Assembly (NCBI RefSeq): GCF_017652985.1
Contig: NZ_JAGGDJ010000001.1
Location: forward strand, 558,001 to 622,000
Origin: Paenibacillus artemisiicola
GTDB lineage: Bacteria > Bacillota > Bacilli > Paenibacillales > Paenibacillaceae
DNA length: 64,000 bases
Direction: 5' to 3'
This document shows, one piece after another, positions 12,973 to 21,053 of the stretch (positions are counted from its first letter, which is position 1; each line of letters begins with the position of its first letter). Both the position numbers and the translations under genes were made by a program. The notes beneath the pieces are model-generated. The model was given only the letters and a program-made list of their open reading frames with translations, was not told the origin of the DNA and ran no database searches.

Positions 12973-15900
12973 ATGAAGAAACTGATCGAAGCCGTGATGC
13001 GGCGAGCGGGGATATTGACGATCGTCGTCCTGCTGCTGCTGGCTTGGGGCGCCGTTGCCGCCGTCCAAATGCAGCGCGATTATTTGCCCGGCATTAACAA
13101 CACGACGCTCATGGTGTCGCTGCGCGCTTCGTCCTATCAGGCGGACCAAGTGAAGCGCGACATTACGGCGCCGCTTGAACAAGTCATCCGCAGGACAGAC
13201 GGCATCGTCGATTTCGAGACGACGTCCTACGACGGCGGACTGCTCATGAATTTGTCTTACCCGATGAGCTATGACATGGACAAGGCCGAACGGGACATTC
13301 GCATGGCGCTGAACGACGCCGAGCTGCCGGACGGGGTCAATCCGCCGGCCGTCACGCGGCTCACGACCAGCACGTTCCCGATGCTGAGCTACAGCTTGAC
13401 GGCGCAGAACGGGAAAGTCGATGACGATACGCTGCGCTCGACGGTGCAGACCGATATCGCCAACCAGCTGAGAACCGTGCCCGGCGTGTCGGACGTGCAG
13501 ACCGTCGGCGGCGCCAAGAGCGGGTATGCGGTGCTGATCCGTACGAAGGATCTGGCCGCGGCCGGCATGACGCTCGACGACTTCAACAAGTCCGTCACGG
13601 CCGCCGTTCCCGCGCTGCAGGGCAACGTCCAGAACGTGAAGTCGCCGTTCCCGGTACGCGTGGAAGGCTGGGACATGACGGAACAAGACATCAACGATAT
13701 CGCGATCAAGAACAAGGACGGCGCAAGCGTGCCGTTGTCGGCGGTGGCTTCGGTCTCGAGGGCGCTCAACGACGTGCAAACCGTGTCGCGCACGAACGGC
13801 AAGGCCAGCGTATTGATCAACGTCATCAAGACCCCGGGCGCCAACATTACGAAGGTTGCCGACCAGGTGCAGGCCCGCGCGGCCGCGCTGCCCGACGTCC
13901 ATAACGGGGCGGTCAAGATGACGCTGACCGGCGACCGCGCGCATGACTTGAACGCCTCGCTGATGGGCCTGGTGCGCGAAGGCATCTTGGGCTGCGCGTT
14001 CTCGATGCTCTGCGTGCTGTTCTTCTTCCGCAACGTCCGTTCGACGCTGCTCATCGCCGTATCGCTTCCGATCTCGCTGCTTGCGACGACGGCCATATTG
14101 AAGAGCATGGGCGTGACGCTGAACATTTTGACCGTCTCCGGCCTGATCGTGGCCATGGGCCGCATCGTGGACGACGCGATCGTCATCTTGGACAACATGC
14201 ATCGCCGGATGCAGGAGAAGCGCGAGCAGGGAGCGCTTCACGCCCTGTCGTCGTCCGTCGTCGAGATGCTGCCGGCCATCTTCGGTTCCACGGCGACGAC
14301 GGTCGCCGTCTACGCGCCGATCGCGCTCGTCGGCGGCATTATCGGCGCTTCGTACTCCGGCTTCGCGTGGTCGGTCGTCATCGCGCTGGCCGTATCGTTC
14401 CTGGTGGCCATGCTCGTCATTCCGGCGTTCGCGTATATGGGCTGGCATAAGCCGAGCGGCAAAGCGGTAACGCTCGAACCGCTCATGAAGCCGCTCCTGA
14501 CGTCGGCGCTCAAGCATCGCAAAACCGTGCTGGGCACGTCGTTGATCGTCTTCCTGGCCGCGGGATGGTTTGCCGCGCAGCTGCCGTTCAGCCTGCTCCC
14601 CGGCACGGCAAGCGGCCAAGTCGCCGTTCAGCTGGAGCTGCCGAAAGGCACGCCGTTGTCGGAAGTGGACCAAGCGGTCCAAGGCGTGGAAACGGTGCTG
14701 GGGGAGGACCCGCAAGTCGATTCGTATTCGGCCGCGTTCGGCTCGTCGTTCACGCCGCAGGCGGATGACGTCTTCGACCAGGGCGGCGGCTACATTCAAC
14801 AACCGAATATCGCCAATCTGTCCGTCGCGCTGAAGGATCAGCAGCAAGCGGAGGCTTACATCGGCTCCCTGCGGCAGCGCCTAGGCAATCAACGAGGCGC
14901 CGCCGCCGTGACGGTCACGAACCAGAACATCGCCGGGGATGACTCCACGATCAATATCATGCTGAGCGGCGCGGACGCCGGTACGCTCGACAAGGCGGCT
15001 GGCGCCGTGCGCGCCAAGCTGGCGGCGCTTGACGGACTCAGCGTCGTCGGCAAAACCGATCTCACCAACGGCGTTCCGAAGTTTACGATTGCGCTGGACC
15101 GGGGAAAAGTGATAAAAGCGGGCGTTTCCAGAGACGCGATCAACCACGTCCTGGCCCGTTACATGACCAAGGGGAAGGACTTCGACATCTCGGTCTCCGG
15201 CGGAACGGGGATCATCCCCGTCGACGTGTATCTCGATCCCGTTATGACGGGACAGCCGAAAGGAGACGGCGCGCTGCCCGTCTACGCCGCCGATCAGGCG
15301 CTGGCTTCGCTGCGAGCCGAGACGGTGAAGGGGACGGACGGCGCGGTCTACCGGCTGGATCAGCTCGGAACGGTCGGGAAGAGCGACGCGGTCTCCTCGA
15401 TCCAGGAGCGGGACGGCAAGCCCGAGTCGGTGGTTCAGGCGCGCATCGTCTCCAGCGATATCAGCGGCGTCTCGAAAGCCGTGAATAAGTCGCTTCAGGC
15501 GATGCGTCTTCCGGCCGGCGTCACGTATTCGCTCGGGGGCATTACGCAGCAGGTGACGCAGATGATCGTCGAAATGACGATTGCCGTCGCCGTCTCGATC
15601 CTGCTCGTGCTGCTCATCACCAGCTTGATCTTCCGCGGCTGGCGCGCGCCGATCGCCGTGCTGATCAGCATTCCGCTCGCGCTCTCCGGCGTGGTGCTCG
15701 CGCTCTACGCCGCGCACGGACAGTGGAATCTCGCCGCGCTGATCGGAGGGCTGATGCTGACCGGCATCGCGGTGACCAACGGCATCGTGCTGATCGACAA
15801 AATCGAACGCAACCGCCGGGAAGGCATGGACTTGCGCGAAGCGGTCCTGCAAGGCAGCCTCTCCCGGGTTCGTCCGATCGCGATGACGGCGGCCACGACG

Positions 15901-16086
15901 GTCTTGACGCTCCTTCCGCTGGCGCTGTCCGGGGACGACGGCACGGTCGTCTCGAAGGTGCTGGGCGTTGTCGTCATCGGCGGCATGATCACGTCGACGC
16001 TGAACAGCTTCGTCGTCATTCCGATTTTGTACGAAGCCATGAACCGCAAGAAGCACCGGGACGCGGCCGCGAGCGTCTCGGCCTAA
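12973..16086 (+). CDS. RND-family efflux transporter (SwrC/YerP-like)
   Basis: A 1037-aa inner-membrane pump with two repeats of one helix, a large extracytoplasmic loop and five helices. A TM4 signature with paired aspartates, GRIVDDAIVILDN, is at residues ~396-408. The Gram-positive homologue SwrC/YerP exports surfactin and confers antibiotic resistance. GAGGAG lies upstream of the ATG. No membrane-fusion partner or outer-membrane factor is nearby; the HlyD-like gene at 41.4 kb is remote. A hairpin separates it from the DedA gene, but read-through is possible. Confidence 0.9.
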   Translation: MKKLIEAVMRRAGILTIVVLLLLAWGAVAAVQMQRDYLPGINNTTLMVSLRASSYQADQVKRDITAPLEQVIRRTDGIVDFETTSYDGGLLMNLSYPMSYDMDKAERDIRMALNDAELPDGVNPPAVTRLTTSTFPMLSYSLTAQNGKVDDDTLRSTVQTDIANQLRTVPGVSDVQTVGGAKSGYAVLIRTKDLAAAGMTLDDFNKSVTAAVPALQGNVQNVKSPFPVRVEGWDMTEQDINDIAIKNKDGASVPLSAVASVSRALNDVQTVSRTNGKASVLINVIKTPGANITKVADQVQARAAALPDVHNGAVKMTLTGDRAHDLNASLMGLVREGILGCAFSMLCVLFFFRNVRSTLLIAVSLPISLLATTAILKSMGVTLNILTVSGLIVAMGRIVDDAIVILDNMHRRMQEKREQGALHALSSSVVEMLPAIFGSTATTVAVYAPIALVGGIIGASYSGFAWSVVIALAVSFLVAMLVIPAFAYMGWHKPSGKAVTLEPLMKPLLTSALKHRKTVLGTSLIVFLAAGWFAAQLPFSLLPGTASGQVAVQLELPKGTPLSEVDQAVQGVETVLGEDPQVDSYSAAFGSSFTPQADDVFDQGGGYIQQPNIANLSVALKDQQQAEAYIGSLRQRLGNQRGAAAVTVTNQNIAGDDSTINIMLSGADAGTLDKAAGAVRAKLAALDGLSVVGKTDLTNGVPKFTIALDRGKVIKAGVSRDAINHVLARYMTKGKDFDISVSGGTGIIPVDVYLDPVMTGQPKGDGALPVYAADQALASLRAETVKGTDGAVYRLDQLGTVGKSDAVSSIQERDGKPESVVQARIVSSDISGVSKAVNKSLQAMRLPAGVTYSLGGITQQVTQMIVEMTIAVAVSILLVLLITSLIFRGWRAPIAVLISIPLALSGVVLALYAAHGQWNLAALIGGLMLTGIAVTNGIVLIDKIERNRREGMDLREAVLQGSLSRVRPIAMTAATTVLTLLPLALSGDDGTVVSKVLGVVVIGGMITSTLNSFVVIPILYEAMNRKKHRDAAASVSA

Positions 16087-16102
16087 TCCAAGCGGAGCAA
16101 GG

Positions 16103-16124
16103 CGGATTGCGCGTTCGCAATCCG
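16103..16124 (+). terminator. Hairpin between RND and DedA genes
   Basis: CGGATTGCG (16103-16111) pairs perfectly with CGCAATCCG (16116-16124), with a 4-nt loop. Only a weak T-rich tail follows, so it may attenuate rather than stop transcription. Confidence 0.5.
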
Positions 16125-16153
16125 TCTCGTTCCGCAATCGGGAGGCAATCACC

Positions 16154-17068
16154 ATGGACTACTTGACGAATTTGCTGGCGCATTACGGGTACGGACTCGT
16201 CTTTCTCTTCCTCTGCCTCGAAATGCTGGCCTTGCCGCTTCCCGGCGAGATGATGATGAGCCTGGCCGGCCTCTCCGTGTACGAACAGAAGCTGAGCTGG
16301 TTCGCCAGCATCGCTTCGGCGAGCGCGGGCGTCTTGACCGGCGTGACGCTGTCGTATTGGATCGGATACCGGCTCGGAAGACCGTTCATCGCGCGGTACG
16401 GGCATCGCGTTCATCTGACGGAAGCCCGCATGGACAAGATGACGCGATGGTTCGGGAAGTACGGGGACAAGCTGCTTTTCGTCGCGTATTTCATTCCGGG
16501 CATTCGGCATATGACCGGTTATTTTTGCGGAATGACCCGGATGCCGTTCCGTCGTTACGCGCTCTTCGCTTACGCCGGGGCCGTCTTTTGGGCCGGCTTG
16601 TTTATCACGCTGGGCAAGGTGCTCGGGCCGAAGTGGGAGGCGTATCACGCTGTCATCAATCACGACCTGATTCTGATCGGCGCCGCATCCGCGATCCTGG
16701 CCGTCATGTACGATCTCTATCGCAAATCCAATAGTCGGGTCGGCGAGCTGCTCGCGCGGCTGCGGGCGACGGCCGTTCGCCGGGCGCATGCCTGCCGTAA
16801 CGTCCGGCTGCTGCTGCTCCCGACGTCCTACGCCGCGTTCGAGTGGCTGAGCGCGGCGCTGCGGACGGCGCTGCCTCGCCTTGGACCCGTCGCGTTCGGC
16901 GTTCAACGGGTTAATACGCTGCCAAGCGGGGCAACCTTAATTTCCTTAACGGTTTGCGGATGTTCGGCGCTGCTGCTCTTGCGGTCCTGCCGGCATATCC
17001 GCGTATGGGTCGGTCTGACTGCCATGCTGCCTGAGCTGCTGCGCAAATTCCGGTCCGTACGGGCATAA
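16154..17068 (+). CDS. DedA-family membrane protein with C-terminal extension
   Basis: A 304-aa protein. Residues ~1-195 are a DedA/SNARE-associated domain: ALPLPGEMMMSLAG near the N-terminus, YWIGYRLGRPFI, and VAYFIPGIRHMTGYFCGM with the conserved arginine and glycine. Some DedA proteins flip undecaprenyl phosphate or phospholipids. Typical members are ~200 aa; the extra ~110 residues hold two more hydrophobic stretches and arginine-rich linkers of unknown role. A GGGAGG ribosome site (16140-16145) precedes the ATG. It is followed 25 nt later by yuiD. Confidence 0.85.
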   Translation: MDYLTNLLAHYGYGLVFLFLCLEMLALPLPGEMMMSLAGLSVYEQKLSWFASIASASAGVLTGVTLSYWIGYRLGRPFIARYGHRVHLTEARMDKMTRWFGKYGDKLLFVAYFIPGIRHMTGYFCGMTRMPFRRYALFAYAGAVFWAGLFITLGKVLGPKWEAYHAVINHDLILIGAASAILAVMYDLYRKSNSRVGELLARLRATAVRRAHACRNVRLLLLPTSYAAFEWLSAALRTALPRLGPVAFGVQRVNTLPSGATLISLTVCGCSALLLLRSCRHIRVWVGLTAMLPELLRKFRSVRA

Positions 17069-17093
17069 GCCATCATGAAAGGAGGCGTCGGCG

Positions 17094-17546
17094 ATGTCGA
17101 TGCTCCATAACTTCCCGCTCCTGGCCGCCCTCTGCGCGATCGTGGCCGCTCAAATCGTCAAAGTGCCGGTCTACCTGATTACGCACCGCACCTGGAACGT
17201 CGGGCTCGGCTTCAGCACGGGCGGGATGCCGAGCTCGCATTCCGCGGCGGTCACTTCGCTGGCGACGGCGATCGGATTGAAGGACGGCTTCGACTCCAGC
17301 GGGTTCGCCATCGCGGCGATCGTGAGCGCGATCACCATGTTCGACGCGGCCGGAATCCGGCGCCATGCGGGCATGCATGCCTCGATCTTGAATCAGTGGG
17401 CCAAATCCGTGCCCGGCCTCCTGCAGGAAGGCAACTTGTGGCGCGAATTGAAGGAGCTGCTCGGTCACCGGCCGAGCGAAGTATACGCGGGCGCGTGCTT
17501 CGGCATCGTGGTCAGTTTGCTGCTCTATTACGCCTTTGCGGTATGA
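17094..17546 (+). CDS. yuiD: Divergent PAP2 family protein, YuiD-like (DUF212)
   Basis: A 150-aa integral membrane protein with GMPSSHSAAV, FDAAGIRRHAG and LGHRPSEV, the hallmarks of the YuiD/DUF212 family, distantly related to PAP2 phosphatases. Strong AAAGGAGG precedes the ATG. It is 25 nt from the DedA gene and probably co-transcribed with it, consistent with a membrane-lipid role; the reaction is unproven. Confidence 0.9.
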   Translation: MSMLHNFPLLAALCAIVAAQIVKVPVYLITHRTWNVGLGFSTGGMPSSHSAAVTSLATAIGLKDGFDSSGFAIAAIVSAITMFDAAGIRRHAGMHASILNQWAKSVPGLLQEGNLWRELKELLGHRPSEVYAGACFGIVVSLLLYYAFAV

Positions 17547-17645
17547 TTCGCAGCTTCATTGCTGCCACCCGGGCCGCGCGTTTACGGAAGGATAGGAGTA
17601 TGGCATGACGGGGAAAGCTTCCTTATCGGCAGGAGTTGAACGCAT

Positions 17646-18179
17646 GTGGTGGATGAGGAGCTAAGTCGAATCATCGCGCGGGCAAGAGGAGGCGACCAGG
17701 ACGCGTTCTCGATGCTTGTCGCGCGTTATCAAGGCCATGTTTTTCGACATGCCTTCGGGATGCTGGGCGACCGGGGGGAGGCGGAAGACGCGGTCCAGGA
17801 GATCTTCATGAAAGCCTATCTGGCCTTGGGCAAGCTGGACGACGTGCATGCCTTCTACAGCTGGCTCATGCGCATCGTCTCGAATCTATGCAAGGATAAG
17901 CTGAAACAGCGGGCCAGGACCGTCGAGATCGGCGAGATGCCGGGTGACGCCGTTCCGGATCCGTCGGCCGGCGACCCGAATCTGAGGGTCTCGATGCAGG
18001 AAGCGCTCGGGCGACTATCCGTCGATCACCGTGAAATCCTGCTCTTGCACGATATCCAAGGGTTTCGGTACGAAGAGATCGCCGCGCTCGCGGCCATACC
18101 GGTCGGGACGGTCAAGTCCCGGTTGTTCGCCGCAAGAATGGCGCTGCGGAAATTATGGAACCGGGGGGAGGAGGACTGA
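17646..18179 (+). CDS. ECF-type RNA polymerase sigma factor
   Basis: A 177-aa sigma-70-like factor with region 2 (AEDAVQEIFMKAYLAL, then FYSWLMRIVSNLCKDKL) and region 4 (LLLHDIQGFRYEEIAAL, then GTVKSRLFAARMAL). The GTG start at 17646 has AGGAG (17631-17635) 10 nt upstream; an ATG two bases earlier is out of frame. The next gene encodes a zinc anti-sigma factor 1 nt downstream, so this is a classic sigma/anti-sigma pair, probably responding to envelope stress. No confident autoregulatory ECF promoter was found. Confidence 0.93.
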   Translation: MVDEELSRIIARARGGDQDAFSMLVARYQGHVFRHAFGMLGDRGEAEDAVQEIFMKAYLALGKLDDVHAFYSWLMRIVSNLCKDKLKQRARTVEIGEMPGDAVPDPSAGDPNLRVSMQEALGRLSVDHREILLLHDIQGFRYEEIAALAAIPVGTVKSRLFAARMALRKLWNRGEED

Positions 18180-18180
18180 C

Positions 18181-18660
18181 ATGCACCCCGAAGAACAGTT
18201 GTCGGCCTATATGGACGGAGAGCTGGAGGAGGACGCGCGGCTCGAAATCGAAGCGCACCTGGAACGGTGCCCGTCCTGCCGCATGCTGCTGATGGAATTA
18301 ACGGAAATGACCCGGAGCTTTACCGCCGAAATGCTCGCGTTAGCCGAGCCGCCCGGCTTGGAAAATCGTGTCATGCGGGCCGTGGCGCGCGAGAATCGCA
18401 TCCGCGGTCTCGGAAGGCTCTGGCTCTTGGTGCCGCTGCTAGCCGCATTGGCGTTCGTCCTGCTTGCGGTCGTCGCCGGACCGGTCGCCGTTCATGTGAT
18501 GCGCGGCGCATTGGCGGTCGGCAAGGCGCTGCTCTATACGACCTCGCACGCCGTGTCGGATATGCCGGTCTTGGCGGCCGCGGCGGCCGTGCTGTCGCTG
18601 AGCGTGCTCGCCGCTTCGATCCTGTCGCTTCGCAGGCTGCTCCGGTCGGCGGCCGTATGA
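18181..18660 (+). CDS. Zinc-finger anti-sigma factor (membrane-bound)
   Basis: A 159-aa protein with an N-terminal ZAS domain containing HLERCPSC (H-x3-C-x2-C), which holds the sigma factor. Two hydrophobic segments at residues ~80-100 and ~123-148 anchor it in the membrane. GGAGGAGG precedes the ATG, which begins 1 nt after the sigma-factor stop, implying translational coupling. Signal loss or proteolysis would release the ECF factor. Confidence 0.9.
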   Translation: MHPEEQLSAYMDGELEEDARLEIEAHLERCPSCRMLLMELTEMTRSFTAEMLALAEPPGLENRVMRAVARENRIRGLGRLWLLVPLLAALAFVLLAVVAGPVAVHVMRGALAVGKALLYTTSHAVSDMPVLAAAAAVLSLSVLAASILSLRRLLRSAAV

Positions 18661-18671
18661 AGGAGAATCGC

Positions 18672-19505
18672 ATGATGAAGAAGCTGGTCGCCATGCTCGG
18701 CCTTCTGGTCGCGGCCGTACTCCTTATCGCGCCTTCGGACGTCTCCGCCCGCAGTTTTTTCGCGCATGCGTCCACGTCGGTTCCCGCGGGGCAGACCGTG
18801 GACGACGTGTACGTGGTCGGGGGAGATGCCGACATTCGCGGACACGTGACGGGGGCGGTCGTCGTCGTGAACGGCAATCTGCACTTCGCGTCCACCGCGA
18901 AGGCGGACGGCGCCATCGTGGTCATCGGCGGGCGGATCACGCAGGACGAAGGCGCGCAAACCGGCGACGATATTCATAACCTGACCCTGGATACCGGCAC
19001 GCAAAACAGCCTGCTCATCGGCGGCGGGATGATCGCGGGCGTATGGACGCTTCAACTGGCCTCCAGCCTGCTGCTAATCGTCCTTCCGGTATCCGTCTAT
19101 TTCATCGGCGGGCGGAGGGCATCCGAATGGGTGAAGCGGCAGTCCGGCCTGTCGTGGAAAAGACAACTGTATCTCGGCGGCATAAGCGGCGTCATGCTGC
19201 TAGCGTTCAGCGCGCTGTGCGTCGTGACGATCATCGGGATTCCCTTCCTGCTTCTGGTCCTCTTGATCCTGCTGGCCGCCTGCGTCGTCGGGATGACTTC
19301 CCTCAGTTATCAGATCGGGGGATTCTTGCAGGAGCAATGGCTGCCGAACGACTGGGTTCGGCTGATCGTCGGCGCGACGCTCATCGCGGCCATCGCGAAT
19401 ATCCCGGTCATCGGGTGGCTGGCGGTTCTGTTCTTCACCTTGTTCTCGCTCGGCGCGTTCACGCAGTGGCTCGCTTCGCTGCGCAGGAAGAAGCCTCGCG
19501 CATAA
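18672..19505 (+). CDS. Membrane protein with bactofilin-like polymer-forming N-domain
   Basis: A 277-aa exported or membrane protein. A signal-like helix (residues 1-25) is followed by a short repeat-rich beta region (VGGDADIRGHVTGAVVVVNG, then GAIVVIGGRI) resembling the right-handed helical fold of polymer-forming proteins. About four membrane helices occupy residues ~120-265. It starts 12 nt after the anti-sigma gene with AGGAG upstream, so it is the third gene of the sigma operon. It may act in the envelope response controlled by the sigma factor. The start follows from the ribosome site; a longer overlapping frame is ignored. Confidence 0.78.
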   Translation: MMKKLVAMLGLLVAAVLLIAPSDVSARSFFAHASTSVPAGQTVDDVYVVGGDADIRGHVTGAVVVVNGNLHFASTAKADGAIVVIGGRITQDEGAQTGDDIHNLTLDTGTQNSLLIGGGMIAGVWTLQLASSLLLIVLPVSVYFIGGRRASEWVKRQSGLSWKRQLYLGGISGVMLLAFSALCVVTIIGIPFLLLVLLILLAACVVGMTSLSYQIGGFLQEQWLPNDWVRLIVGATLIAAIANIPVIGWLAVLFFTLFSLGAFTQWLASLRRKKPRA

Positions 19506-19599
19506 CATGCGGCTTATTATGCATGAAAAACGGTACCCGGTGTTCATAATAGGCAAGACAGGATCGACAGCGACTTAAGGACGAGGAAGTGAAGCGGGC

Positions 19600-19848
19600 A
19601 TGACGACGAAATCGGCAGCGGGCCAAAAAACCGAACGCGAAGGGAACGCGCTGTTCTTCGCGATGAAAGTCGCCGCATGGGCGGCGCTCATCATCGGCGC
19701 CGTTTTGTGTCTCACCAACTACAGCGACTTCAGCGACAGCAACAGGCGATTGATGGCCGGAATCGGCTTTCTGGTGGGCAGCGTGTTCATCTACATGATC
19801 GGCACGGCCATCAACCTCGTGCACAAGCGCAAGACGGAATCGGAATAA
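19600..19848 (+). CDS. Small YiaA/YiaB-like membrane protein
   Basis: An 82-aa protein with two predicted membrane helices (residues ~22-42 and ~52-72) and charged ends; the second helix region is RLMAGIGFLVGSVFIYMIG. The pattern resembles YiaA/YiaB family inner-membrane proteins of unknown function. It sits alone between the sigma operon and the qox operon and has its own terminator. Confidence 0.7.
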   Translation: MTTKSAAGQKTEREGNALFFAMKVAAWAALIIGAVLCLTNYSDFSDSNRRLMAGIGFLVGSVFIYMIGTAINLVHKRKTESE

Positions 19849-19861
19849 TCGGTTCGCGAAT

Positions 19862-19897
19862 AAGGGCTGTTCCCCGTAAAGGGGAACGGTCCTTTTT
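19862..19897 (+). terminator. Terminator after YiaA-like gene
   Basis: AAGGGCTGTTCCCC (19862-19875) and GGGGAACGGTCCTT (19881-19894) form a long stem, then T residues to 19897. Confidence 0.88.
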
Positions 19898-19995
19898 CCC
19901 TTGTCATAACCTGCCGCTCCGGACGCTGTAATATTGAACCGCCATCCGGGGAAAAATAATGCAATCCAAGGCGAGGACTAGGAGATGAGGAACTT

Positions 19996-21039
19996 ATGAT
20001 TACTTCGAAGCTGATGCGCCCGTTGACCACCGGCGGCGTATTGGCGAGCACCGTCCTGTTCGCATCGGGCTGCAAGTCGATGATCGTCTTCGATCCGAAG
20101 GGACCGATCGGCGAACAGCAGCGCGATCTGATCTATTTCACTATGCTGCTGTGCCTGATCATCCTGGTGCCCGTGCTGCTGATCGCGGCCTGGATCGTCT
20201 GGCGCTACCGCGACAGGAAGAACAACCGCGCGCCTTACCAGCCCGTCTGGTCGCACAGCACCAAGCTGGAGATCGTCTGGTGGGGCATTCCGATCGTCAT
20301 CATCGTGGTCCTGGCCGTCGTGACGGCGCGCTATACGTACGCGCTGGATCCGGCGAAGCCGATCGAGTCCGACAAGAAGCCCGTCACCATCCAGGTCACG
20401 TCGCTGGACTGGAAGTGGCTGTTCCAATACCCGGAGCAAGGGATCGCCACGGTCAACTACTTGGCCATTCCGGAGCGGACGCCGATCAAGTTCGAGCTGA
20501 CTTCGGACGGCCCGATGAACGGGTTCTGGGTGCCGCAGCTGGGCGGGATGATCTACACGATGTCCGGCATGGCGACGACGATGTACCTGCAAGCCGACGA
20601 GCCCGGCAACTATATGGGGACCGGGGCGAACTTCACGGGCCGCGATTTCGCGAAAATGGGCTTCACCGCCAAAGCGCTGCCGCAGAAGGACTTCGATCGC
20701 TGGGTAGCCGACGCGAAGGCTAGCGGGAACGCGCTCACCGAAGAGGGCTACCAGACGCTTGCGAAGCCCGGAACGACGGACCGGATGACGTTCGCTTCCA
20801 TCCCGTCCGGCCTGTTCGAGCGCATCGTCCATGACTACTCCATGAGCCGCGGAGCGCCTCCGGGCTATACCTTGAGGGCCGTGACGCTCAGCGAGGAAAA
20901 GAAAGCGGAACATACGGCGCATCCGAAGAACGGCCAGCTGCCGCCCGGCAACGGCGCGCAGAAGGATGCCCCGGACGCCCAGAGCCTCGGGCAACCCGAT
21001 CATCGATCGGGCCATATGCACCTGATTCACGGCAAATGA
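19996..21039 (+). CDS. qoxA: Quinol oxidase subunit II
   Basis: A 347-aa lipoprotein. The signal peptide ends at lipobox ASGC (Cys26), then two membrane helices, then a cupredoxin-like domain with DWKWLFQYPEQ and FWVPQLGGMIYTM. The cysteines and histidines that hold CuA in cytochrome c oxidases are absent, which points to menaquinol as donor. A histidine-rich C-terminal tail is present. AGGAGATGAGG precedes the ATG. First gene of qoxABCD, encoding the aa3-600-type terminal oxidase. Confidence 0.93.
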   Translation: MITSKLMRPLTTGGVLASTVLFASGCKSMIVFDPKGPIGEQQRDLIYFTMLLCLIILVPVLLIAAWIVWRYRDRKNNRAPYQPVWSHSTKLEIVWWGIPIVIIVVLAVVTARYTYALDPAKPIESDKKPVTIQVTSLDWKWLFQYPEQGIATVNYLAIPERTPIKFELTSDGPMNGFWVPQLGGMIYTMSGMATTMYLQADEPGNYMGTGANFTGRDFAKMGFTAKALPQKDFDRWVADAKASGNALTEEGYQTLAKPGTTDRMTFASIPSGLFERIVHDYSMSRGAPPGYTLRAVTLSEEKKAEHTAHPKNGQLPPGNGAQKDAPDAQSLGQPDHRSGHMHLIHGK

Positions 21040-21053
21040 GAGGAGGAACTACC

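Noticed and set aside
12574..14847. Long open frames on the minus strand opposite the RND gene
   Set aside because: They arise from high third-position GC of the real plus-strand gene; composition is Arg/His/Asp-rich low complexity with no domain or ribosome site.
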